A stretch of 37,142 bases of DNA from Hungatella sp. (GTDB lineage: Bacteria > Bacillota > Clostridia > Lachnospirales > Lachnospiraceae): positions 1 to 37,142 of the forward strand of contig JAAWHU010000029.1 of the NCBI GenBank assembly GCA_022796015.1, in the 5' to 3' direction. The notes under the pieces are model-generated. The model saw nothing but the letters and a program-made list of their open reading frames with translations. It was not told the origin of the DNA and ran no database searches. This document shows, piece by piece, positions 17,595 to 25,669 of this stretch (within the stretch, counting starts at the first letter, position 1; each line of letters starts with the position of its first letter). Both the position numbers and the translations under genes were made by a program.

Positions 17595-17635
17595 TTAATG
17601 GTAACGTTACCTAAAAATGGAAACGTTACCATTAA
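17595..17635 (+). promoter_or_regulatory. Paired LacI-family operators
   Basis: Two palindromes, GGTAACGTTACC (17600-17611) and GGAAACGTTACC (17619-17630), have centres 19 bases apart. Together they form a larger inverted repeat with 14-base perfect arms, TTAATGGTAACGTT and AACGTTACCATTAA. The central AACGTT form is typical of LacI/GalR operators. They lie downstream of the predicted transcription start, which suggests roadblock-type repression by the LacI protein encoded at 21980-23038. Confidence 0.75.
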
Positions 17636-17698
17636 AGAAACCGCATATCAACACAAGAGCTACAAAAAAACTGTCTTAACAGGAAAGGAGAAAACATT

Positions 17699-19069
17699 AT
17701 GAAAAAAAGTATTGGGAGTCGTTTAACAGCACTTACTATGGCGGGGATTATGGCTTGGTCCTTAACCGGATGTTCAGGAGGAAACCAGGCAGCCGAGACA
17801 TCCCCGAAGGCATCGCAGACAGAGGCCTCTGGGACAGGTACCGAAGCGGCAGCACAGGCGCCGGAATCAGGTGAAACGGTTACACTTCAATTCATGCATG
17901 ACTGGCCGGAGTATGAGACCCAGTTTCACAAGATTGTCAGCGATTTTGAAGCAGCCAATCCGGATATTAAAATTGAAACCAGAGTCATTACCTGGGATGT
18001 TCTCACAAGTACATTGCAGACCGCATTTGCTGCTGGGGATGCGCCGGATGTGACTTGCTGCTGGCTGGACCGTGTGGGAGGCTTTAACGCCTTAGGGGCA
18101 TGCTACGATTTGACAGATGCCATGGAGGAAAACGGTTCTGAGTGGAAAAATGAGTTTATTCAGGCCTCCATTGATCTGGGAACCGTTAACGGAAGAATTT
18201 TAGGCGTTCCCTTCCGGTCTACATGTACAATCCTGGTATACAACAAGACAATGCTGGAGGAAAATGGCTGGGAGGAGCCGAAGACCCAGGCAGAGCTTGT
18301 AGAGCTCATGGACAAGGTGGCGGCAACAGGTATTATTCCCTTAATTGCACCGGGAAATCCAGATGGTTTCCAGCTGTCTTCCCTTACAAAAACCTTGGCA
18401 GAACCGGAGCTTTACAAGGCCGGCAAATTAACCTCTGAAGAGTATTTAAGCGGGCGCCTCAGCGATGTTTCGGCAGAGTATACCGCCGCGGGGAATAAGA
18501 TTAAAGACTGGATCAACAAAGGATATATTGATAAAAATGCATTGGCCTTGACAAAAGAAGAAGCATCTGCCCAGTTCTATACAGGCAAAGGCCTTATCTA
18601 TTTTATGAACAATAATGAGCTGGCCTCTGTAGAAGAAAACGCTAAGGAAGCAGGAATTGAACTTGGATTCATGGCGTTCCCACCGGAAGAAGGGGTTCCT
18701 ACACTTCTGTATAACTACGGCGTAGATGGCTGGATGGTATACTCCGGTACCAAATATCCCGAACAGAGCATCCGCTTCCTGAAATATTTAAGCTCTTTGG
18801 ATGTACAGCAGGCATTTGGAGAGGAAACATTATCGGTTATGGGTAATAAAAACTGTAAGTACCAAAATGAAAACCAGAACAAGTTCGTAGATATTTTTTC
18901 AAAGGCCAATTCTTACAGAATTAAGTTTGACTATTCTCAAGGGGCATTGATTACCGACGAGAATCAGGCCATCGCAGATTTTATTGCAGACGACGGCAAA
19001 ACAGGAGCGGACTTAGGTAAGACCATTGCCGAATTGAAGAAGATCTGTATAGAGGAAAATGCGAGATAA
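17699..19069 (+). CDS. Extracellular solute-binding lipoprotein (family 1, sugar)
   Basis: This 456-residue binding protein is the outer receptor of the second sugar importer. The lipoprotein signal peptide ends at SLTGC with Cys25 lipidated, followed by a Ser/Thr/Glu/Ala-rich linker to about residue 58. The binding-protein fold then begins (VTLQFMHDWPEYETQFHKIVSDFEAANPDIKIE). The sequence differs clearly from the lipoprotein at 7793. AAAGGAG lies 9 bases before the ATG. It is first in the operon behind the LacI-type operators and 68 bases before the permease pair, the normal order for CUT1 systems. The ligand is unknown; downstream enzymes point to an unusual glycan. Confidence 0.94.
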   Translation: MKKSIGSRLTALTMAGIMAWSLTGCSGGNQAAETSPKASQTEASGTGTEAAAQAPESGETVTLQFMHDWPEYETQFHKIVSDFEAANPDIKIETRVITWDVLTSTLQTAFAAGDAPDVTCCWLDRVGGFNALGACYDLTDAMEENGSEWKNEFIQASIDLGTVNGRILGVPFRSTCTILVYNKTMLEENGWEEPKTQAELVELMDKVAATGIIPLIAPGNPDGFQLSSLTKTLAEPELYKAGKLTSEEYLSGRLSDVSAEYTAAGNKIKDWINKGYIDKNALALTKEEASAQFYTGKGLIYFMNNNELASVEENAKEAGIELGFMAFPPEEGVPTLLYNYGVDGWMVYSGTKYPEQSIRFLKYLSSLDVQQAFGEETLSVMGNKNCKYQNENQNKFVDIFSKANSYRIKFDYSQGALITDENQAIADFIADDGKTGADLGKTIAELKKICIEENAR

Positions 19070-19137
19070 CCAGATTACAGGGCCAACCCTCATGTTTCCC
19101 AATTATCTATTAAACAAAAAACTGTAGAAAGGAGAGC

Positions 19138-20043
19138 ATGGAATTGAAAATAAGCAAACTGGAAAAGAAGAAAAAAATAGCGGGTTATTTTTTCCTTATT
19201 CCTTCTTTCTTTTTCTTAGGGGCTTTTTTATTGTATCCGTTGGCAAAAAGTATAATCATGAGCTTCACCGACTGGAATGGCTTTAGTCCGGAATACAAAT
19301 GGGTGGGAATAGAGAATTACCTTAGATTATTTACTGCAACCCCTGCGTACTGGTCTTCCATAAAAATCAATTTGACCTTTGCTTTGATATCGACGCTGAT
19401 TCAGACCATATTGGGATTTTTCCTGGCTTTCGCAGTGTATCATATGTCTTCTAGGTGGCAGAATTTTTATAAGGTTTCCCTGTACATACCGGTCATTCTT
19501 CCGGCATCCGTGATTGCAGTGATGTGGAGATTTATGCTTTCACCGGATACCGGCTTGGTCAATACGATTTTGCGGCTTGTGGGGTTGGATTTTTTATGCC
19601 ATGCCTGGGTAGGTGAGAATGCCACTGCCCTCGGCACCATTATCATGGTAAATACCTGGCAGTATGTAGGGTTCACCATGGTCTTATACTATATTGCCAT
19701 GCAGAATATTCCTCTGGAGGTACTGGAATCGGCAGAGATGGACGGCGCCGGGAAGTGGCTGAAGTTCCGTTATTTTTTCCTTCCTATGACAGCCGGAACG
19801 ACGGAAACCAATGTGATCCTTTCGATTACAGGCGGGATGAAATCCTTCGGACTGTTCTACATGCTGACAGGCGGAGGGCCGGGAACCGCCACGAGAGTAG
19901 TGTCTATGTTGATTTACAGCACCGCATTTGTTGATTACAAATTTTATAAAGCCCTTACCATGTCAACCGTTCTCTTTTTGATTATTCTTGTACTTGTACT
20001 TTTCAGCCGCTGGGTTGGTGCAAGGCACAGTGATCTGGAATAG
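19138..20043 (+). CDS. CUT1 sugar ABC transporter permease (MalF/UgpA type)
   Basis: This 301-residue inner-membrane subunit has six hydrophobic segments and a short charged N-terminus (KISKLEKKKKIAGYFFL). The EAA loop appears as ESAEMDGAGKWLKFRYFFLPM near residue 200, followed by GGMKSFGLFYMLTGGGPG, a CUT1 signature. AAAGGAGAGC immediately precedes the ATG at 19138. It pairs with the permease that starts 8 bases after its stop. No ATPase is encoded in the operon, which is common when a shared MsiK-type ATPase is used. Confidence 0.95.
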   Translation: MELKISKLEKKKKIAGYFFLIPSFFFLGAFLLYPLAKSIIMSFTDWNGFSPEYKWVGIENYLRLFTATPAYWSSIKINLTFALISTLIQTILGFFLAFAVYHMSSRWQNFYKVSLYIPVILPASVIAVMWRFMLSPDTGLVNTILRLVGLDFLCHAWVGENATALGTIIMVNTWQYVGFTMVLYYIAMQNIPLEVLESAEMDGAGKWLKFRYFFLPMTAGTTETNVILSITGGMKSFGLFYMLTGGGPGTATRVVSMLIYSTAFVDYKFYKALTMSTVLFLIILVLVLFSRWVGARHSDLE

Positions 20044-20051
20044 GAGGAGTT

Positions 20052-20882
20052 ATGAAGAAAAAAAAGATAACCATATCATATCTCATATCTCAGATGATTT
20101 TGATTTTTCTTGCGGCGGTTGTTATCTATCCATTGTTTTTTGTAATTATGACATCGGTAAAATCAAATTTTGATGTGCTGACCCATCCTTTTACCATCCA
20201 TTCCTTTAAGCCTGAGAATTACATGGAGGCATGGAAAATCGGAAAAATCGGCAGGTTCTTTTTAAACAGCGTACTGATTACCCTGGCGACTCTTTCTATT
20301 CAGATGGTGGTAATTGTGCTGGCTTCATATTCTTTTGGAAAGCTAAAGCCCTGGGGACATAATGCATTATTGATTGTCTACATGATGGGGTTATTTATAA
20401 CCTCGGAGATGATTACCGTGCCGAATTTTATGACCATGAAATGGTTAAACCTTACGGGAACAAGGTTATCCCTTATTTTTCCCTATGTGACCAACGGAAT
20501 TGCCATGGCTACCTATATTATGACCAATTTTATTAAGACGCTTCCCAGGGAATTGGATGAAGCCGCCACTATGGATGGATGCGGGATTCTGCAGAATCTC
20601 TATACCATTACGCTGCCTCTCATGAAACCTGTTTTGGCCACCGTTACCATCTTTAACTTTCAGGGAGTCTGGAGTGAATTTTATTGGGCGCTGATCATGA
20701 TAAAAAAAGAAAGTATTAAAACGCTTCCCCTGGGGCTTATGAATTTCCAGTCCCAGTACAATACCGATTACGGGGTTTTATGTGCCGGCCTGACAATTTC
20801 CATAATTCCGGTGCTCCTCTTGTATTTAAAATGTTCATCTCAATTTATCGGCGGAATTACTGCCGGGGCTGTAAAGGGATAA
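20052..20882 (+). CDS. CUT1 sugar ABC transporter permease (MalG/UgpE type)
   Basis: This 276-residue second membrane subunit of the importer has six hydrophobic segments. The EAA loop reads RELDEAATMDGCGILQNLYT, and the C-terminus ends in GGITAGAVKG. It resembles the permease at 390-1232 in length and motifs, so the two transporters are related, though they appear to serve separate loci. TAGGAGGAG at 20042-20050 serves the ATG at 20052. The next gene begins 26 bases downstream with its own ribosome binding site. Confidence 0.95.
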   Translation: MKKKKITISYLISQMILIFLAAVVIYPLFFVIMTSVKSNFDVLTHPFTIHSFKPENYMEAWKIGKIGRFFLNSVLITLATLSIQMVVIVLASYSFGKLKPWGHNALLIVYMMGLFITSEMITVPNFMTMKWLNLTGTRLSLIFPYVTNGIAMATYIMTNFIKTLPRELDEAATMDGCGILQNLYTITLPLMKPVLATVTIFNFQGVWSEFYWALIMIKKESIKTLPLGLMNFQSQYNTDYGVLCAGLTISIIPVLLLYLKCSSQFIGGITAGAVKG

Positions 20883-20908
20883 GTAATAGTAGAATCGGAG
20901 GAAAATTT

Positions 20909-21964
20909 ATGATATTATTACAAGATAAGATGTTTGGATGCATTGCAGGATGCCATATCGCCTCTTCCATGGGCGCAGTGGTGGAGGGCATGAGCTGGCA
21001 GGAGATCGAAGAACAATATGGGTATGTAGAAACATTATATCCCTATGAGCACTACTGGAACGGCTGGCAGAGAGAGGCCGGCACGACAGAGGATGGAGTT
21101 GAACGGCAGAAATTAATCATCACTGCTATCGGAGAGAAAAAGGACCGTGTAAATGCAGAGGATATACGGGCAATATGGCTTAGAGATATTAAGGGAAAAG
21201 TAGGCGGATGGATATCAGAACCCTTTGAGGAAACTTTGTTAGCTATGGCAAAGACAGGGATTCCGGCTGCAGATCTGGGCAGATATTGCGATTATGCCGG
21301 ATTAAACAGCTTTGCAAGGGCATGTCATCCCATCGGCCTGATTAATGCCGGGGACGTTCTTTCTGCAAAGGAAGACGTTCTTCAGTGCGGGCAGCTGTAT
21401 CAGACGGCAAACAGCAAGGGATTAAAGTGGGCCTGTGTCACGGGAGTGGCCATCGCCGAGGCGGCGAAGCCTCATGCTACGGTGGATCGTGTCATCGGGG
21501 CAATTTATGACAACTGTGATAAAGATTTGGTTGTGCAGGAGATTGACAAGCAATTAGATTACACAAAGGACTGCACCACCATTCAGGAGCTGAGAGAACG
21601 GTTTGATAGTGTATACAACGGACAGGGAATGCCCTATCCCTTCAGTTATGCCAATGAGGTAGTTACAAAAGGCATCTGCATCCTTAGGATGGTTCAGGGA
21701 AACACGAAAGAAGCTATTCTTGCAGGGGTTAATATGGGAAGAGATACGGATTGTGTGGCGGCAGTTGCCGCAGGCATTGCGGGAGCTTTGACCGGAGCAG
21801 AATCCATCCCAGAAGAGTGGATAAAACAGGTAGATTATGCTACCTCTATAAATCCCTACACAAATTCTAAAAGAACCTTGAAGGAGCATGCAGATTTGAT
21901 CTATTATGCCTTCCGTTCCAGGCTGGATCATATGGAACAATATGCAAGGCAAATGAATTATTAA
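20909..21964 (+). CDS. ADP-ribosylglycohydrolase-family protein
   Basis: This 351-residue cytoplasmic protein has the PF03747 fold. Two metal-binding motifs are visible: GTTEDG at 58-63 (family form T-D/E-D) and NMGRDTDCVAAVAAGIAGAL from 275, where Asp279 and Asp281 are the expected magnesium ligands. The frame is open further upstream, but CGGAGGAAAA at 20896-20905 supports ATG 20909 and avoids a long overlap with the permease. Classical members remove ADP-ribose from proteins. Members in sugar operons, as here, may cleave other N- or O-glycosides; that is inference. A role in processing the imported substrate fits the context better than protein de-ADP-ribosylation. Confidence 0.88.
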   Translation: MILLQDKMFGCIAGCHIASSMGAVVEGMSWQEIEEQYGYVETLYPYEHYWNGWQREAGTTEDGVERQKLIITAIGEKKDRVNAEDIRAIWLRDIKGKVGGWISEPFEETLLAMAKTGIPAADLGRYCDYAGLNSFARACHPIGLINAGDVLSAKEDVLQCGQLYQTANSKGLKWACVTGVAIAEAAKPHATVDRVIGAIYDNCDKDLVVQEIDKQLDYTKDCTTIQELRERFDSVYNGQGMPYPFSYANEVVTKGICILRMVQGNTKEAILAGVNMGRDTDCVAAVAAGIAGALTGAESIPEEWIKQVDYATSINPYTNSKRTLKEHADLIYYAFRSRLDHMEQYARQMNY

Positions 21965-21979
21965 GGTTAGGAGATTATT

Positions 21980-23038
21980 GTGGACAAGGCGAATATGAAT
22001 ATTAAGGACATAGCAAAGCTTGCAGGGGTTGGCACCACTACCGTATCAAGGATTATTAATCATACCGGAGGTGTAAAGGAAGCCACCTACAAAAGGGTAA
22101 TGGAAGTGATTAAAGAATATAACTATGTCCCTAATAACAGCGCCAGGAACTTAAAACGAATCCAATCGAATGCAATCTGTGTTCTGACAAAGGGAATCGC
22201 CAATCCGGCTTTCAATGACATGTTAAGCATTATTCAGAAAAGAAGCACGGAGTATGGCTTTGATGTGATGATTCAGCAGATTGATCAGAATGAGGACGAA
22301 CTGGATACCGCCATTGCCCAGATGAAGGAGAAAAGGCTGAAGGGCATTATTCTTTTAGGCGGTATTCTAAAAAACCAGGGAAATAAATTTAAGGAATTAA
22401 ATACTCCCTTGGTTATGGTTACCAGCAGCGCCGTGGAGAATATTGATGCAGACCAGTATTCCAGCATTACCATCGACGACCGCAATGGGGCATATAAAGC
22501 CATCAAATATCTCTTAGACCTTGGACATAAAAAAATAGCCGTCATAGCCTCGGAGGTATCCAGTGCTGCTGTTGTAAAGCTAAGGCTGGCCGGATATTAT
22601 GATGCCCTGTCCGAAGCAGGTATTGGGCTTGAGCCAAACCTGATTATCAACGCAGAGAATTTCTCAATAGAAAGCGGATATCAGGCGTTTAAGGAATTAA
22701 ATGAGAATAACCAAGGAGAGTTTACTGCCGTTTTCGCTATGGCGGATACCTTGGCCATAGGATGCCTTAGAGCTGCCAGAGATGCCGGATTGTCCCTGCC
22801 GGATGATTTATCGGTGATCGGATTTGATGGACTTGACATGGGCAAATATTATGTTCCTTCCATAACTACGGTGGAGCAGCCGTTTTCCTATATGGCAGAA
22901 CAAGCTATTGATATCATGTCCCGCTTATTAGATGGTGAAAAGAATTGTCATCTCATGCTGAACACAGAGATTGTTGAACGAGAATCCTGTGCCTGTATAC
23001 GCCGGTCTGCACAAAAGGCTGGAGGAAGGAATGTATAA
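21980..23038 (+). CDS. LacI family transcriptional regulator
   Basis: This 352-residue repressor has an N-terminal LacI helix-turn-helix (NIKDIAKLAGVGTTTVSRIINH) and hinge helix (NNSARNLKR), then a sugar-binding-protein-type effector domain (DDRNGAYKAIKYLLDLGHKKIAVI; GFDGLDMGKYYVPSITTVEQP). The start is a GTG at 21980, chosen because TTAGGAG lies 6 bases before it; ATG 21995 is the alternative. Lying inside the operon behind AACGTT palindromes, it most likely represses the operon and is itself repressed, with relief by the imported sugar or a breakdown product. Its last 8 bases overlap the next gene. Confidence 0.95.
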   Translation: MDKANMNIKDIAKLAGVGTTTVSRIINHTGGVKEATYKRVMEVIKEYNYVPNNSARNLKRIQSNAICVLTKGIANPAFNDMLSIIQKRSTEYGFDVMIQQIDQNEDELDTAIAQMKEKRLKGIILLGGILKNQGNKFKELNTPLVMVTSSAVENIDADQYSSITIDDRNGAYKAIKYLLDLGHKKIAVIASEVSSAAVVKLRLAGYYDALSEAGIGLEPNLIINAENFSIESGYQAFKELNENNQGEFTAVFAMADTLAIGCLRAARDAGLSLPDDLSVIGFDGLDMGKYYVPSITTVEQPFSYMAEQAIDIMSRLLDGEKNCHLMLNTEIVERESCACIRRSAQKAGGRNV

Positions 23039-24836
23039 AAAGATTGTATGTGTGGATTTACGCAGTTTCCATAACGAGTCTCCATCCTATGGGGTAGAAG
23101 AATATTTTCACCTGTTAGGATTTGTGCCGGAAATTCTTTGCTTTTTAAACGTTCAGGTTATGTTTCTTTTTGATTTTGATAAAGTGGACAATACCTATTT
23201 GGACCCGATTTGTGTGGGGCAGAACGGAACGCCGTGCAACCAGGCATGGACACGAAACCAGCTATATGGCTTGGTTAATGCTGTGAAACGACATGGTTCA
23301 AAAGCCTATCTGGGAATTCTTGCCAATACCATAAGTCCTGTGTGGAAAAACACAGGGTATTGCTGGCCCTACAGGGAGGTTCTCCAGACCATGCGGGGGA
23401 ACCAGCTGATGTGGGGAGAAGCTATCAATGTATTAAAGCGTTTCCATGACGGAACCTATTTTGAAGATCTGTACATTGAAAAATTAATGAATGTTTTAAG
23501 AGCCTTTGGCTTTGACGGATATGTTGCAGGGGATGGAATGCTGGGACTGAGAGGCCCCAGGGAAACCTTGGCGGATACGGATTTTTCAAAGGATATGGTT
23601 TCACAGTTTACGAGCCACACCGGATTAGAGGATATTGCCATTGAAGACTATGATGCCCGGGCGGATTATATTACAGATAACCTCATGCCTCAGTGGATCG
23701 ATTTTTGGTGCTGGAGATGGGCCGTCCATGTCCGCAAGGTTTCGGCGGCTTTAGCGGCAGAAGAAAAGGATTTTATGGCTATTGATGCCTGGAGCAGAAA
23801 TCCGGAGGAGATAAAGACTTCCTTTGGCATTGACTATAAAAGATTACATCAGTGCGGTTTAAAGGCAGTTTTTGTCCAGGCAAGAGAGACCAACAAATGG
23901 AGAAAACACAGGGAAGGGGAATATGTAAGAGAGCCAAACAGTATCTATACATTTCTGGCTCACAAAGCATACGAGCCGGGACTTAAGTATTATTGGGCGC
24001 AGGCCACGGTAAATGTTCCGGAGTTTTGGAATACGGTGCAGGATCTGCCCAATGTGGCGGAGCGGGAAACCTACGGCTATCTGTGGACACACTATTATGA
24101 TGGCCGGACATGGAGGCCGGTTAACGATGGGATCTGTATTATCTGGGGCAATGACCTGACAAAAGAAAACTGGAGCTGGCTGAAATTACGCTGGGATCAG
24201 GCATTTCACTTAAGTGCATCCTACCTGCGTCCCATAGGGGTCACGCTGTTGTGGAGCGACCACGGAGTGCAGGAGACGGATATGGAAAATAAAAGATATG
24301 GAAGCCAGATTGCCTCCTTAATTCAAAATGGAGTATGTATCCAGTCTGTTGTAAGTGAGAAACACATAGATGCCCTGAGAGAACAGGAAAATCATATCTA
24401 TGTAACTACAGATACAACTATGATAAAGAGGCATCCCGAGCTGGCATCCAGCACAGTTATACTCCATGGCGAATTTATGGAATGGCAGCATCTTCGATAT
24501 GGCTTTTGTGAGGGAGTACATCTTTTGAAAAAGCTAGGCGGCATTCAGACTACCAAAGGACGGATTATGGGATTTGAGAACACACAGCATGAATATGTTG
24601 TAAGCATTGAAAATCCTGACAATCTTTTTTATGAGCAGATCTATCTTGCCCTGGATAGAAACATATTAGAAATACATGCTCTGCCGCCGAGAGAGTGGTT
24701 TGTTCTTCCCCATTCTGCGGAGGAAGGGAGCGCGGCAATGTCGATTCCGCCGGATGCCTCCTTACAGCTGATGATCGGAACTGATGATTCAACGAAAATA
24801 GACATCCAATTCAGACAAAAGGATTTGGGAGTTTAA
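23031..24836 (+). CDS. Unrecognised probable TIM-barrel glycoside hydrolase-like protein
   Basis: This 601-residue cytoplasmic protein has no signal peptide. GGAGGAAGGA directly before ATG 23031 supports this start and an 8-base overlap with the repressor gene. Strand-helix repeats suggest a TIM barrel in the first ~400 residues: FLFDFD at 45-50, FDGYVAGDG at 161-169, WIDFWCWRW at 222-230, and MAIDAWSRNPEE from 249. The C-terminal ~120 residues look like a beta-sandwich accessory domain. Candidate acidic catalytic residues are Asp169 and Asp252, but I cannot name a family. Its position between the sugar regulator and the metallo-hydrolase suggests a sugar-cleaving or sugar-modifying enzyme for the transported substrate. 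Confidence 0.7.
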   Translation: MYKKIVCVDLRSFHNESPSYGVEEYFHLLGFVPEILCFLNVQVMFLFDFDKVDNTYLDPICVGQNGTPCNQAWTRNQLYGLVNAVKRHGSKAYLGILANTISPVWKNTGYCWPYREVLQTMRGNQLMWGEAINVLKRFHDGTYFEDLYIEKLMNVLRAFGFDGYVAGDGMLGLRGPRETLADTDFSKDMVSQFTSHTGLEDIAIEDYDARADYITDNLMPQWIDFWCWRWAVHVRKVSAALAAEEKDFMAIDAWSRNPEEIKTSFGIDYKRLHQCGLKAVFVQARETNKWRKHREGEYVREPNSIYTFLAHKAYEPGLKYYWAQATVNVPEFWNTVQDLPNVAERETYGYLWTHYYDGRTWRPVNDGICIIWGNDLTKENWSWLKLRWDQAFHLSASYLRPIGVTLLWSDHGVQETDMENKRYGSQIASLIQNGVCIQSVVSEKHIDALREQENHIYVTTDTTMIKRHPELASSTVILHGEFMEWQHLRYGFCEGVHLLKKLGGIQTTKGRIMGFENTQHEYVVSIENPDNLFYEQIYLALDRNILEIHALPPREWFVLPHSAEEGSAAMSIPPDASLQLMIGTDDSTKIDIQFRQKDLGV

Positions 24837-24863
24837 GGAGTACTACAGATCAGAGGAGCGAAT

Positions 24864-25658
24864 ATGAACAGTACCTATCAAGTAAAAAAAGTGCAGGATA
24901 ATGTATATCAAATTATGGAATCAGGCCTTTGCGCCATGTATTTTGTCTGTGGTTCAAAACGTTCTGTTCTGATTGACACGGGAGTGGGAACAGGAGATTT
25001 AAAGGGGGTCGTGGAAAGACTGACAGATACAGCGATTGATGTCTATTTGACCCACGGCCACAGAGATCATTTTGGCGGAGCAACTCAGTTTTCGGATATT
25101 TTTATATCCCCCCGGGATATGGAATTGACAAAAGCCATTGATGTAGAAAGCCGAAAAGAGTATGTGGCGAAAATGATAGAGGCAAAAGCCGCCGATGAAG
25201 AGAAGCTGAAGTACATGGAGATCCTGGATTGGGGGAATCGGCCAAGGCTTATCCCGGTAACCCATGGGCAGCACATTGATTTGGGGGACAGGAGCCTTAC
25301 CTGTATAGAGGTGCCAGGCCACACGGATGGTTGTGTAATGTACTATGATGAGGGCAACAATATTATTTTTTCCGGTGATGGGGCTAATCCCATTATGGTT
25401 TTAAGAAAGAGAAGCGATGTGGACTATAAAACTTATGTCCGTAATTGGATCAGTAAAGTAAAGGAGATCAATCAGCAGATAAATGATGATACCTGCATCT
25501 GCGGAGGCCATGATATGATTGAGAGGGAAGTTTGGCATCATCTTATTGAGATGGCAGAAAGCTATGTGGATGGGGCACTTTTGCCTGAGAGAAGAAAGAT
25601 ACATTTCTATGAAGCAGATTTTCTTGTGAATGGTAACGTTTCCATTATGTTGGGATAG
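24864..25658 (+). CDS. Metallo-beta-lactamase-fold hydrolase
   Basis: This 264-residue cytoplasmic hydrolase has the HxHxDH zinc motif at residues 64-69 (THGHRDHFGGA), a third histidine in VPGHTDGC, the bridging Asp in FSGDGANP, and a final His in GGHDM. The order and length fit the glyoxalase-II-like branch of the fold. GAGGAG before ATG 24864 supports the start. Possible activities include lactone or ester hydrolysis of a sugar intermediate, which is inference from context. The last codons contain a full copy of the operon's operator sequence (25629-25646), so a regulatory site lies inside this coding region. Confidence 0.9.
   Translation: MNSTYQVKKVQDNVYQIMESGLCAMYFVCGSKRSVLIDTGVGTGDLKGVVERLTDTAIDVYLTHGHRDHFGGATQFSDIFISPRDMELTKAIDVESRKEYVAKMIEAKAADEEKLKYMEILDWGNRPRLIPVTHGQHIDLGDRSLTCIEVPGHTDGCVMYYDEGNNIIFSGDGANPIMVLRKRSDVDYKTYVRNWISKVKEINQQINDDTCICGGHDMIEREVWHHLIEMAESYVDGALLPERRKIHFYEADFLVNGNVSIMLG
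25629..25646 (+). promoter_or_regulatory. Third LacI-family operator copy, intragenic
   Basis: AATGGTAACGTTTCCATT here is the exact reverse complement of the 18 bases at 17616-17633 in the operon leader. It lies in the last codons of the metallo-hydrolase gene, 24 bases before the GH28-like gene start. It could serve as a distal site for looping or for local control of the last gene. Confidence 0.7.
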
Positions 25659-25669
25659 AGGAGGATGGA

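Noticed and set aside
20780-20908. Extended N-terminus of the ADP-ribosylglycohydrolase-family gene
   Set aside because: It would overlap the permease by over 100 bases, and a strong ribosome binding site serves ATG 20909.
22971-23030. Extended N-terminus of the barrel protein
   Set aside because: It overlaps the regulator gene, and GGAGGAAGGA precedes ATG 23031 directly.
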